From Closterium sp. NIES-65 (taxonomy: Eukaryota > Streptophyta > Zygnematophyceae > Desmidiales > Closteriaceae): 64,000 nucleotides of DNA. Both the position numbers and the translations under genes were made by a program. The DNA lies in NCBI GenBank assembly GCA_948144175.1, contig CANXME010000398.1:647501-711500 (forward strand), given 5' to 3'. Shown here one piece after another: positions 32,834 to 44,600 of the stretch (the first letter of the stretch is position 1; each line of letters opens with the position of its first letter). A model generated the notes under the pieces. That model was not told where the DNA came from. It searched no databases and saw only the letters and a program-made list of their open reading frames with translations.

Positions 32834-35746
32834 ATGGATTTGAGCCTTCAGCAGCAGCAGCAGCAGCACGGTGCAATGCCTGGAGGTACTGCAAGTTACT
32901 ATTACCACCGTGGATCAATGGCCTCTCCATCCCAGCCTGTGTTCCAGGTCCATTTGGGTTCTTGCTCGGGGATGCTTCTTGTGAACTCTTAACTCGTCAT
33001 TTTTTTTCCCTGGGTTTGGGCATCGTTTTTATGTTGTCTTTTTGTAACATCGTTGTTCATGCCTCTTCCAATAGTGATGTGCTGTCATTTTCCATTTATG
33101 CATTCCTGTTAGCTGCCTGTCTTATCTCGCTTGCGTTTTCAACCATGATACTTTATTCATTTGTACCAGAGCTCTTCCCTGACCATCACCACCATGGAGA
33201 ACATCATCTGATGCAGCACCAAGCCTTGGCTAAAGGAGACTACGTAACTGCGTCGAGCCTTCGCCACTTCCAACAATCCCAACAGCAGGGCCAAAATAAT
33301 TCGCCGACTTCGCAGCAGCAGCTTCAGGCGTCGCTGGGCTTGGGACAAATCGACCAACATGGCCACCCGATGCCCGTTCTGCACCATCAGCAGTTCCACC
33401 ATGTTAGCATGGCGCAATCTGCTCAAGCAGCAGCGGCAGCCGCTGCTGCAGCTGTAGCTGCTGCAACCGCGTCCGGATTCCCACCCCAACGAGGCGATCA
33501 GCAGCAGGATCAAGATCAGGACCAGCAGGGAGAGCAGGAGAGGCATCAGGACCAGCAAGAGCAGCGGCAGCAGGACCCGAACCAGCCGCGTCAGTTGAGG
33601 CCGGGGTCGCCGCAGCAAGGCGGGGCGATGCAAACGGCGGATCCGCAACAACAGGCGCAGCAGGCGCAGCAAGCGCTGCAGAAGCGCAAGGGTCCAGGCG
33701 ATCCGGCGGCGGGGTCCGCGCTTCACGCCTGCAGCGCGCCGACGGATCTGGCGGGAAACCCGTTGCGCCGAACGCTGTGGATTCGCTTCAAGCACGGGCG
33801 GCCGACGGAGGTGGAGCTGGAAGAGGACGAGTTGCACATCGACCACCTGAAGAAACGCCTGAAGCTGCTGTTTCCGAAGATGCTGGGCCACGTGGAAGTG
33901 TTTGAGTTTTCAATAAGGCACTCCGCTGCGGATCATGGCTGCGTACCCGAGGATTTCCCGTTGGATCACCTGCGGGAGGGGAATCGCGCTGCTGCTCCAC
34001 TGCTCGTCGATGCGCCGGAGCCAAGTAAGTTTATGCCGTTCGTCCCCCCATGTGTAGCGTTGGATCTGAGGGGTTATGGTTGTTTTCAGTCCCACGGCTG
34101 GAGTGAGAAGGGATGAGAGCTCACGGATAGGTGGGAATGAAGTTTCGGTACTTGTTGCTGGTTAGTTGATTGGAAGATGGTGTATCATGGCTGATCTAGG
34201 GTCTCGCGTGTTTATGAAGCCAAGGGTCGCTGGGTGGGTGGGTTTTCTTTTTTTCCTCTGGTACTGCCGCTGCAGCGTCAATGCACCGTTCGTGGTCCTC
34301 GCTGCTCCATTCCGCCTCGGCGCTGGTCGCTGTTGCTGCTCCGGCAGCAGCAACGTCGCCCCACAGTCAGGGCTCGTTGCAAGCGCACGGAGCTCATGGG
34401 ATGATGCCATCCGCCAATGGAACGCTAACTCTGCAGATGGTGCCAACGCCACCGGATAGGCTCACAGGTGCTCGAGACTTGGCTCTTCGGCCTGCCTTAC
34501 GGCTTGCCGTTGCAGCTAACCGTTTGCCGTCAGCCTGTACAGTAGGCCGTCAGATCCTGCTACGCACGTTTTGCAGGACTTGTTTACCGGTTCCTTGATT
34601 GTTTAAAGGCTCGCTGCACGAAAGGCTTGGCTGCATTATCACGGTCGAGCATTGGACTGGTAAACTCTGATGTATGCCCGCGTAAGGAGATGCGGGTAGA
34701 CCAAGGGTAGGCTTCCCGCCATGTTTTCCTTTCTTTGTCTGTGCGTCTTTGCTTGTTTTTCTGTCTTTTTGGTCGTCATTTGTAAGGGCTTACAATGCTC
34801 TCTGGCCAGCTAGGACTCCCACGGTGTCCCCCTTTTGCATCCCGTTTATGGTTACGCTTGCGTTTTTTGTATTCCGTATTGACGTGTTTGCAGCTCCCAA
34901 CCTTGCATCTGCTGCCCTGGTTGCAGTGGCTCCGCCGGTGTGCCTCGACCCTGCAGCAGGCCCGGGGGGAGTGAACCTCTCATACGTGGTGGACGGCGGC
35001 CGCGACGACGCGTTTGGTGCTATGGGCGCGGTACCAGGCTCGCTCGCGGGGAAGGGGATAGGCATGGGCCCAGGCGGGATGGGCGGGGGCGGCATGCACT
35101 GCGATCCTGACGACATGCGGCAGCTGTTTCACCCAGAAGCAGCACCGCCGCCCCCAGCAGAAGTCAAGGTCGGAGGGAGGAAACGGAAAAACGCTGCTGG
35201 GGGTGGAGCAGGGGGCGCGGGAGGAGCTGGGGGATCGGGTGGTATGGCGCATCTTGGGGCCAACGGGCTGACGGAGATCTCTCCAAATAGTCGCAGCAAG
35301 AAGGCCGCGGATGGGCTACACAAGGGGCAGAGCATCATCATGCGTTACAACAACGAGGATGTGGCCAAGGCTCGCATAGTCTCGTGTGAACGGTGAGTCT
35401 GGTCGAAAGCCTGTCAGCAGTTCCGCAGCGCATTTGGCTGATTGTCTGGGCCTCTATGGGTAAAACTGTGTCCAAGAGTCACGTTCTTCATCTAATACCA
35501 CTACCCCTAATTTTTTCCGATCTCTCTTTCCTGAATGTGGTTTCCAGGAGTGGATTCTGCAAGGTACGGCTGCACAGCCTGATAACAGATGGCAGTACGC
35601 TGCTGTATGAGAACAGCCTGCCTTCTGGCCTGCGTATCCCCCTCAGTGAGGTGGGTTCACAGGAGTTCTTGTGGCCGCGGGCAGACTGTCGCAGGGACTA
35701 CTACTCATACAGCGAGAAAGCTGACAACTCGCAAGCCTCTTCTTGA
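32834..35746 (+). CDS. Host gene of unknown function; Gln/His-rich protein with two conserved-looking blocks
   Basis: Not recognised. The start ATG at 32834 is the first after an in-frame stop upstream. Proposed exons: 32834 to about 32947, about 33169-34024, 34276-34467, 34894-35392 and 35548-35746. Reading phase agrees at introns 2, 3 and 4, with donors GTAAGT and GTGAGT at introns 2 and 4. The first junction is uncertain. The product is about 617 residues. It opens with a six-Gln run, then a His/Gln/Ala-rich stretch to about residue 235. A charged block at about 236-320 begins RRTLWIRFKHGRPTEVEL and could be a ubiquitin-like fold (inference). A Ser/Ala and Gly-rich middle carries a basic GGRKRKN patch, a possible nuclear signal. 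A compact C-terminal block follows (about 528-617: GQSIIMRYNNEDVAKARIV, ending in a D-Y-Y-S-Y-S tail). A nuclear regulatory or adaptor role is possible but unproven. Confidence 0.7.
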
Positions 35747-36724
35747 GTTTAATTCGGTGCTTTGGTTCTGCGCACAACTCTTATTAGCAACTGACCCTTT
35801 GCTGCTGCTACCGGGATGCTCCCTTCTCTCATTCGGTCTTCGTCTTTTCCGCTGAGCAACGGCTGCCAGGAGCATGTGTTGAGGCATGGTTCTTGCAAAG
35901 TGAGCAATACGAGCCGTGTAACTGGTGGTTCTGCTCGTACTCCTCCTGCCCGCCCGCCTGCCCGGTGTTGTACCCATGACCCATCCTATCGCAACGCACT
36001 TCACACTCTACCTTATCTACGCGTTTCTTCCTCAAAAGGATTCACGCACGCCTTGTTATCCTATCATCCCAGTCTTCTCCTGTCCTTATCAGCGCGATCG
36101 CTCACCACCGCCCTCCGTAACACCCTGGGCTTCTCGCTGCTGCTTTTTCAACTCTAGCTCATGGATCTGGCTGACTGCTGGTCAGTTGGTAACACACTGC
36201 TGCTGCTTAAGCCTCCTATCTTGTGTCTTAGGTTACTCTCTGGAATTCACATTCCAATCCTCCAGGCTAGCTTGTTTCTTTGTGGGCTTCTAAAAGGGGT
36301 TGCAGATATATGGCTTCTAGCAACTCCTGTGCTTGTGTGATACACGTTTTAGAGTGCTTGTGTGATTGGCGTTGGCTAGTCTGTGGAGCGACCACTGGTG
36401 TTGAATGTGGTGGCCATGTCTTCCTAATGCTTGTATTTTGATAGAGTTAATTAGCTATTATAGTGAAAAGAAGCTAACACCAATCATCATGAACCACTGC
36501 GTTAGATATAACATGAGTGGCAGCTCGTTTGTCAACCGCCATGTGTAACAATCGTTTCAAAACTTCCGCAAACAAACACGCTGTTTAGAACCGGGAGTTC
36601 TGACAACGCGGATGGTGCAGCCCAAAAGCACTTGCTCTTCCTCTCGAACCTCGTAGCTTCGGCGGAATATCAGCCGCCGCTTACGGCGCTTGCGGCACCT
36701 TCTTCTGCCTGTCATCTCGCAGCA
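35747..36724. other. Intergenic region between the two host genes
   Basis: Should hold the 3' untranslated part of the upstream gene and the promoter and 5' leader of the downstream gene, which are in the same direction. It has T-rich stretches and no coding frame I trust. No RNA gene or repeat is seen. Confidence 0.4.
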
Positions 36725-39700
36725 ATGCCTGCGCATGCCGCAACATGCTTCGCCCCTTCCGCGTCTCTCCTCTGTGCACATGCCGCCACTGCTCCGCGGT
36801 TCCATGGCGCGCGAAAAATGGCGTCCGCGGCCTATGCTAAGTGCGTAAAGCGTAGCGCGGATCCGTGCGCCAAGGCCAGCGCGCCTGCGCTAGTGCGCAC
36901 AATTCGCGGAGGATCCATTTACGCGCAAGGCTCCCTCGCCTCGCAAGCATCGTGGGGATCCCGCGGAGGCCGCGCCATGGCAGGGTTTGGGGTTTGGAGA
37001 TCGTGTGTATCATCACGGCTGTTGCACACCGCTAGCGTCGCGCGGTCCAGCGTCGTGCGCTCTTCTAGCGGTAGCAGCAATATCTGCTGCCTCGGTCTCC
37101 TCGGCTCTCGTCCTTCTCCTTCTCCTTCTCGCGTTTCTAGTCGCCGTCTCTCCTTCTCGCCTCCCCACCCTCCTCGCGACGGATCCGCCACATGTCATTA
37201 TCGCGCTTCGTTATCTCTCACCATCTCCTCCTCCTCCGCCTCTTTCTTGACCGCCGCCGTCGTATCCGCTTCCGCCCCGTCCTGGCGATCTGGCACGCAC
37301 GCGTCCTTCCCGTTTGTTCTCTCCGCGTTCCCGACTTTTGTTGCGCCATCCGCGCTCCCCGCTTCCGCCAGCTGGGCCAGCTTCCCCGCCGCCGCGGCGC
37401 TCTCTTTCCCCGCCGATGCTGCGCGCGCGGGCTGGGTGCGCGGATTCGGCAGCTCCGCGGGGGGCTCCGTTGCGCCGAGGCGGAAAGAGCGGCTGCGGAT
37501 AGTCGATAAGACCGGCGGAGAGGCCAATAAGGCCCTGGGAATAAGAGAGAAGAAGAAGAAAAAGAAGAAGACTGGGAAAGCGGACGAGAAAAAAACGGGG
37601 AAGTACTACGGGGAAGGGTTCGGGACGACGGGAGTTCCGCTTGCGCGGAGGTGGGGGGATTACGACAAGCGCCAGTGGGAGGATCCGGAGGGGTGGCGCG
37701 GGGGGATCTTAGGCCGCCCGGAGATCTCGGGGAATCGCGCGAAGCCGGTGGACTCGGCGACAATGAGGGTTTATAAGAATTGGGGGCGGCTCGAGGATGG
37801 GCTGTCTCAGTTGAAAGCGCTCCAGCGGGGGGACGGGGAGGGAGATTCGCGGAGGGGGAAGGTGGGGAGTGGGGGAGCAGTTGCGGAGTGGGGTGGGGGA
37901 AGGGGAGGAGGGGGAGGGGGAGGGGGAGGGGGAGGGGGAGGAAGTCGTTATAAGAAGAAGGCTGGAGAATTTAGTTGGAAGCCTGATTCGAACGATTTGC
38001 AAGGCGCTCGCGGTGTTGGGGGGAAGGACGATGAGAGAGAGGAGGAGGGGCGGAGAGGTGATTGGCGGGACGGCGGGCGGAGAGAGGGTGGCGAAAGGGG
38101 AAGAGAGGAGTGGGGGGAGAGGGGGTTGCGGGGGGAGAGGGGCGAGAGGGGCGGTGGGAGTGCGTGGGGGAATGAGGGGCGGGAGCGGAACAGGGAGTGG
38201 GGTGGGCGGAAGGAGTATGGGGGAGAGCGGGAGTTCGGGGGGGATAATCAACAGGCGAGGCAGTATGAGGGCGGAAGGGAATATGGCGGAAGAAAGGAGT
38301 ATGGCGGAGGAAGGGGGGGAAGGGAGGCGGGGGAAGCAACAGGGGGAAGGTCCCCACGCAGGGAGTCCGGGAGACGGTCTTGGGATGACGTGGATAGTGC
38401 CCGTAGTGACGAGGACGCTGACGTCATGGCGTTCTGGTCCAACGTGGACGTGGACAGCCCCCCTGGCGCCGCGCGGAAGGGCGCAGATCAGGGGGCTGGC
38501 CGGGAGAGGGTGGGGGGAGACGCTGGGCGGGGACGGGGCGGAGAAAGCGGAGGCGAGAGAGGGGAAGGGAGGGGAGGGGGAGGTAAGGGTTGGTCGCGGG
38601 ATTATGCAGCTATGGAGTGGGGAGAAGGGGAGGGGGGAGTGGCAGGAAGAAAGGCAGGCGGAAGGGCAGGGGGAGAGGCGGAAGGAGACAGGGAAGGGTT
38701 TGGGGAGCCCAGGCGCGGGGGAGCTGGGCGCGGAAGGGGCATGCTTCCGCGCAGCAGCGCGCCTGGCGCAGGGGGAAGGGGAGGCTGGGGGGATGCGGAA
38801 GGCAGGGGGGATGCGTTTGGGGGAGATGACTGGCGGGGAAGGGCAGTCGGGGGAGCCCCGCGGCCGGTGATGAGAGGAGGGGCGCAGGGGCGCGCAGATG
38901 GCGGAATGGACAGGGGGGGATGGGGGGGCCGGGGGGAATTCGGCGGGCGGAACGCGCAGGGCGCAGGGAGGGGGAGGGGGGGCGGCGGACAGTGGGGGAG
39001 AGGGGGCGATGGGGGGGAAATGGGGTCACAAGGTGGCAGGGAAGGGGTGTGGGGAGTGAGCGACGGGGGGTGGGGAGGAGGGAGGGGGGCCGGCATAGGT
39101 CCACGGGGAGGGGTAGGAGGTGAGAGGGGGATGGATGGTAGTATTCAGTCTAGCAGCGGGCGGTTCAGAAGGTCTCAAGCCCAGGAGCCTTTCAGAGGTC
39201 CCAGCGGGCGGGGGCGGTTCAGTGATGCAGAGAAGGAGAGTGAGAACGATAACAATGATAATATTGACTCTGGTGCGGAGGGGGAGGGTGACTACGACGA
39301 CGGCGATTACAGCAACAATTATTCCGAGTGGGATAACAGCAACAGCAGCTGGGGAACCCCGTCTATCACCCCGTCTGCTCTCCGCGGGGAGCCCATCTAC
39401 GGCGTCTCGCCCGTGCTCGCCGCGCTCCTCTCGTCCCGCCGCCGCATACACACGCTCTACACGCAGGAAGGGCTGCAGGACGGGCTGAGAGGCGGGGGCA
39501 AGCGCAAGGACAAGGCCGCAGTCGAGCGCGTGCTGCGTGTGGCGGAACAGAGCGGTGTAGAGCGGTTGTCGGTGAGCAAGCATGAGTTGAATCTGCTGTC
39601 TGGGAACCGACCGCACCAGGGACTGGTGTTGGATGCGTCTGGGCTGCAGCTAGAGCCCATAGAGGCGCTCCCGGTGTGGTCTGCTGGTGCGGCTGCGGCT

Positions 39701-40905
39701 GCACGCGCTACTGCTGCTGCTCTGGGTGGTGCGGGCGCAGGAGAAGCAGGGGCGGAAGCTGGGGCTGCAGGGACGGCAGCAGGGCCGGCAGGGACAGGGG
39801 CGGCGGCAGGGGCGGGGGGGGCGGCAGTGGCGCCGCCGGTGTGGGTGGCGCTGGACGAGGTGACGGATCCGCAGAATCTGGGGGCGATTCTGCGGTCGGC
39901 GCACTTCCTCGGGGCGGCCGGCGTGGTGGTGTGTGCTAAGAACTCCGCCCCGCTCTCTGCTGTCGTGTCCAAGGCCAGTGCAGGCGCGCTCGAGATCATG
40001 CAGGTACGTCGTGTTTGATCTTATGCTGAGAGCTGTGTTGGGGCATTTTATCGGCCCTCCGCTCTCCTCTCTCTACTGTAATGTCCAAGGCCAGTGCAGG
40101 CGTGCTCGAGATCATGCAGGCACATCATGGGACATTTTACTGGTCAGAGCAGAGTGAAAGAGCAGAGTGAAAGAGCAGAGTGAAAGAGAACGTGTGTTGT
40201 GCTGTCCAAAGCCCGTGTCCCCCATGTCCCCCCGGTGTTTCCCCCATGTACTCCATGTCCTCCATGTACCCCATGTACCCCATGTACCCCACCCCATGTA
40301 CCCCATATCCCCCATGTACCCCATATCCCCCATGTACCCCATATCCCCAGGTGCATGAGTGCAGCAACATGATGCGTTTCCTCGCCCGATCTGCCGCCAA
40401 CGGCTGGCTGGTGGTGGGCGCAGCAGCGGACCCCTCCGCCATCCCCATCTCCCGCCTCTCCTCTGGAGGCTCCCCCACGCTGCTCGTCCTGGGGAGCGAG
40501 GGAGCAGGGCTGCGCACCAATGTGAAGCGCGCCTGCGCGCACCTTGTGCGGATTAGCGGAGCGGGTTTTAGTGGGGATGTTGGTGGAGGGGTGGGGAAGG
40601 GAGGGGGTGTGGGTGAGGCGGCGGAGGAGGAGGGGTGGGGAAGTGGGGAGGAGGAGGGTGAGGGGGAGAGGGAAGGGAAGGAGGGAGAGGTTGTTGCTGG
40701 TGCTGTGAAGGATGGATCAGGAAAGAGAGAGGATGGGGCAAGTGGAACTGTGGGGGATGTGCGCGGGCTGGGGGCTGGGAGTGGCGTGAAACGTGGAAGT
40801 AAGAGCGGAAGGCTCAAGGTGGTGGATAGTCTGAATGTGAGTGTAGCTGCTGGCATTCTTCTACACCATCTCATCAACTCCTCTGTCGACGCACAGGAGC
40901 CGTAG
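36725..40905 (+). CDS. MRM1: SpoU/TrmH-family rRNA 2'-O-ribose methyltransferase, MRM1 type, organellar
   Basis: Two exons, 36725-40003 and 40351-40905, joined in phase 0 with donor CAG|GTACGT and acceptor CCCCAG. About 1277 residues. The start chosen is the first in-frame ATG; another is at 36818. The Ala/Ser/Arg-rich N-terminus looks like an organellar transit peptide. A Lys run follows at about 275, then a very long Gly/Arg/Glu-rich low-complexity stretch (about 380-870). The SpoU substrate-binding domain begins at about 888 (EPIYGVSPVLAALLSS) and the SPOUT catalytic domain at about 1037. All three SpoU motifs are present: DPQNLGAILRS (about 1046), LVLGSEGAGLR (about 1137) and SLNVSVAAG (about 1252). 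The family methylates a ribose of mitochondrial or chloroplast large-subunit rRNA using S-adenosylmethionine. It is far longer than yeast or bacterial relatives (about 250-410). About 75 extra Gly/Glu-rich residues sit between motifs 2 and 3. The family call is firm; the exact rRNA target is inferred. Confidence 0.88.
40004..40350 (+). repeat. Intron of the MRM1-like gene with copied exon end and minisatellites
   Basis: At about 40080-40123 the intron repeats the last 40 or so bases of exon 1 (39966-40003), from GTCCAAGGCCAGTGCAGGC to the final CAG. In the copy the base pair after CAG is CA instead of the GT donor. Next comes a 13-bp unit GAGCAGAGTGAAA three times (40147-40185), then a CCATGTACC / CCATATCCC array (about 40235-40345) running into the splice acceptor. 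Confidence 0.85.
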
Positions 40906-41252
40906 AAGTGCGTAATGTGTACGCGCGGCTTTGTGGATGCATGCTGTGATGTGTTCCCTAAAATACCATGTGTCTTTTTCTAACATTCCACTGTATGAGG
41001 GTGATTGGTCTTGTAATTCTGAGAACCAAGAGAAAGTGGGGTTTTTTTTTTAATGGTGCCTACATACATTCAGTTATAGAGTTTCTGTTGTGTTTTTTTA
41101 TCTTGATTAGTTCAGGCGCAGATGCCCATGCCACAGTGGGAGGTACGGTACGTTCTACGAACCTCCTTCGTCATGCCCAAACAGGGTGCCCTCCGTGGTT
41201 TGGGCACCCGAAGCCCAAACCTTGCGCCCTGTTTGGCAGGCATCATGGCCAT
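40906..41252. other. 3' flank of the MRM1-like gene with an imperfect palindrome
   Basis: Probable 3' untranslated region and intergenic DNA. At 41175-41237 an imperfect inverted repeat has outer arms GCCCAAACAGGG and CCCTGTTTGGC and inner arms GGTTTGGGC and GCCCAAACC. It may be a small foldback element. No gene is seen. Confidence 0.5.
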
Positions 41253-41257
41253 TATGG

Positions 41258-41598
41258 TGTTACGAGTGCAATTGAGTGAACGAACGAGAATTGCACTATC
41301 GAAGCAAGAATACAATGAGCGAAGGCATGAGCGAAGAATATATAGCGAAACTACAGTGGTAACGGTAATGGACTGTGGTTGTCGTGCGACGAGCCTGGGA
41401 CCGAGGTTGGGAAAGTGTCGAAGCGGAGGCCCGGAGCGCGGGTTACCAGCCGAGCCGTGAGGTCGGGGTGCGATGTGCTAAGATGGCGGGATGATTGTCG
41501 ATGCGAGGATCGCAAGTGGTAACGGTGCTGACTGAGGTGCTACAGTGATGTACGCGTTGAGCAAGGATGCGAAGTAAGGAAAAGGGATTTTCCTTACA
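41258..41598 (-). repeat. 3' LTR of gypsy E
   Basis: 341 bp, TG...CA. On the minus strand it begins TGTAAGGAAAATCCC after a GGGGGG tract. It contains TATATAGC-like AT-rich sequence near 41340. Confidence 0.93.
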
Positions 41599-41625
41599 CT
41601 ACCCCCCCTCCTGAGGAGGTCCTTT

Positions 41626-44600
41626 TTACGGAAGAGCGTGGACGTCTCTGAAGTTTCGGCTGCGCAGATATTCGGTGAGAACAGGGTGGTTTTCAATTCT
41701 GTCCAGGGGAACCCAGTTGTCCTCGGTGGGTGTACGGTCTTTCCAGCGGAGCAGGAACTCGATCTTTCGGGCTCCTCGAGGGTCGCGAACTCTGTGGCTC
41801 AGGATTTTGTCGGGGGTGATGATTGGTTCCGTTGGCGGACGAGCCATGCTGGCTGGGCGATTTCGTGGGAGTTGGCTTGTGGATGGTACGTAAGGGCGAA
41901 GCAGGCTGACGTGGAACGAGGGGCTGACGTACCAGTCAGTAGGGAGGAGGAGGTGCGCGGTGACAGGTGTTATCATATGGCTAATTCGAAATGGCCCGCA
42001 GTATCGAGGGCGGAGTTTGGGGGTGATGGGCAGGCGGAGGTTTTGAGTGTCGAGTAAAACGAGGTCGTCGGGCTGGTAAGTGATAGGTTTGCGGTGGCGG
42101 TCAGCGTTGCGTTTAGCGATGATGTTTGATTTTTTGATTGCTTCTGCTGCCCTGGTTCGTGCTGCTTGCAAAATCTCAGCGAACTGTTGTGCGCGTGGAA
42201 CGGGGTTGTCGGGATTCGGGGTCATGGGTACTGTTGGGTCTTGTCCGTAATTCAGGTAAAATGGTGACTGTTGGGTCATGGCGGATGGGGCGTTGTTGTA
42301 TGCGAATTCGATGAGTGGCAGTTGTTGTTCCCACGTGTTTGGATCATCACACGTGGCCCTAATGAGCTGTTCCATGGTCTGGTTTGTCCGTTCGGTCTGT
42401 CCGTCGGTTTCGGGGTGATACGATGAACTGAACTGTAGGCGCGTGCCGAACTGCTGCCACAGGTTCCGCCAGAAGTTGCTAGTAAACTTCGTGTCTCTGT
42501 CGCTGATGATTGATGCTAGTATCCCGTGCAGTCGAACGACGGTAGAGATGAAGAGGCGGGCTGTTTCTTCGGCTGTGATTGATTTCTTGCAGGCTGCGAA
42601 GTGTGCCATTTTCGTCAGTCGATCGACGACGACCAGGATTACGTCATTCCCACTCGTCCCGACCGGTAACCCCGTGACGAAGTCCATCGTCACTTGCTGC
42701 CAAGCACGCTCTGGAGGTGGGATTGGTTGCAACTGTCCCGCCGGCCGCTTCCGGGTTGACTTCATGATCTGGCAAGTGGGACACGATGCCACGTGTCGTT
42801 GCACGTCGGTCAACATTTCGGGCCAGTAATAATACCGCTGCAGCTGCTGCCGTGTTTTCTCTACTCCGAAATGTCCCGAGGTAACTCCGTCGTGTGCCTC
42901 CTGTAACAGTAATTCCCGTAGTAGTGTGTACCCTGGTACCCAAATGCGTTTGGTCCCAGCTTTTACGTAATAGACTCCCTTGGCTGCTGCGAATTGCTGC
43001 GAGTTTCCTCCTGTGAAGAATGGATCTGTTTGATATCCGTGGGTAAATAGTCCTGTCAGTAGCGGGCTGGTCTGGGCGAGTAGTATCGCATGGATCTGGG
43101 CAGTGGGGCGGGTCAGTGCGTCGGCGATATTCGAGGCTCCTTTTTTAAAGGTGACCGTATAATGGAAATTTGACTCGAGGAAATCGAGCCACCGAATCTG
43201 TCGTGGGTTGAGGTGGGGCTGTGCACGGAGGTACTGTAGGGATCGATGGTCTGTCCGTACTGTTACGTCTGCGCCGGTCAAGTAGCAGCGCCACACCTTG
43301 AATGCATGCACGATCGCGAGCATTTCGCGGTCGTGTATCGGGTAATTTCGTTCAGGCGGATGCAGTTTTCATGATTCGTAGGCGATGGGCTGGAGGCCGT
43401 TGCCGAAGTCTTGTAACAGTACGGCTCCAATGGCGATGTCGCTTGCGTCTGTAACAACTTCGAAGGGGCGATGTGGGTCAGCGATGCGTAGGACGGGTGG
43501 TGAACAGAGAACATGTTTCAGGGCAGAGAAGGCAGCATGCTCTTTCTCCCCCCACGTAAAAGCGACCCCCTTGCGTAGTAAATCTGTTAGCGGGGCTGTT
43601 AATCGTGCCATGTCGGGGACGAACCGATGAACGTAATTAACGAACCCTAAAAAACTCTGCAGCTCCGTGATGTTCGTCGGGGGATGCCACGCTTTTACGG
43701 TATCCAGCTTCTTGGGGTCGATTTCAACTCCAGCCTATGAAATAACGTGCCCTAAAAATTCTAGCCTATCCCGAAAAAACTCGCACTTGGAGCCCTTGGT
43801 GAGTAACCGATGTTCCTCTAAAATTTTAAACACTGCTTCGAGATCGACTAAGTGCTGCTGCTGGTCGCGACTGTAAACGAGGATGTCGTCGAGGTAAATT
43901 ATCACGCATTTATCTAAAAGTGGCCTAAACGCCTCGTTCATGGTCATCTGAAATGTTGCGGGCGCGTTGATCAGCCCGAAAGGCATCACCGTGTACTCGA
44001 ATGACCTGTACCTAGTCCTAAATGCTGTCTTGGCGAAGTCCGATGGTTCGACCCGAATTTGATGGTAACCCCCCCGTAAGTCTATTTTCGAAAATACCCG
44101 TGCTGTCCGCAGCTGGTCGATCAGTTCGTCGGCGCGGGGGATGGGGTATCGCGATTTGACTGTTACTCTGTTGAGCGATCGTTAATCAATGCACATGCGA
44201 AATCCTCCGTCTTTTTTCGGTGTGAACAATATCGGTGCGGCGAACGGTGACGAGCTCGGTCGGATAAACTGCTTCTCTAACAAATAATCTAACTGCTTAC
44301 TTAGTTCGTCGAGCTCGGGCTGTGTCAGTCTGAACTGGCGCTGTACGGTTGGCTGTGCCCCCGGTTCTAACTCGATCCTATGGTCATGCGCCCGCTGAGG
44401 TGGCAATCCTTGCGGTAAATCGTCTGGAAAAATCCCCGGGTACCGTTTCAACAGATCCTGAAGTACGGGCGGTACCGCTGCCAACAGTTTCTGAAAATCG
44501 CTCAGCTGCTCCTCTTCTCCTACTAGTGCTATATCCACTGCGTACACGTCAGCTCCCGCGGCAACAACCCGTTTCATCATGATGGCGTTGACGTGGACCG

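Noticed and set aside
32962-33168. N-terminal part of the open frame before exon 2 of the first host gene, which would encode a membrane-like stretch
   Set aside because: T-rich, intron-like sequence with a pyrimidine tract leading to an acceptor near 33168; the Gln-rich start at 32834 gives a better exon 1.
38602-39104. Pro-rich minus-strand frames inside the MRM1-like gene
   Set aside because: Shadows of the G-rich sense strand; no homologue or start context.
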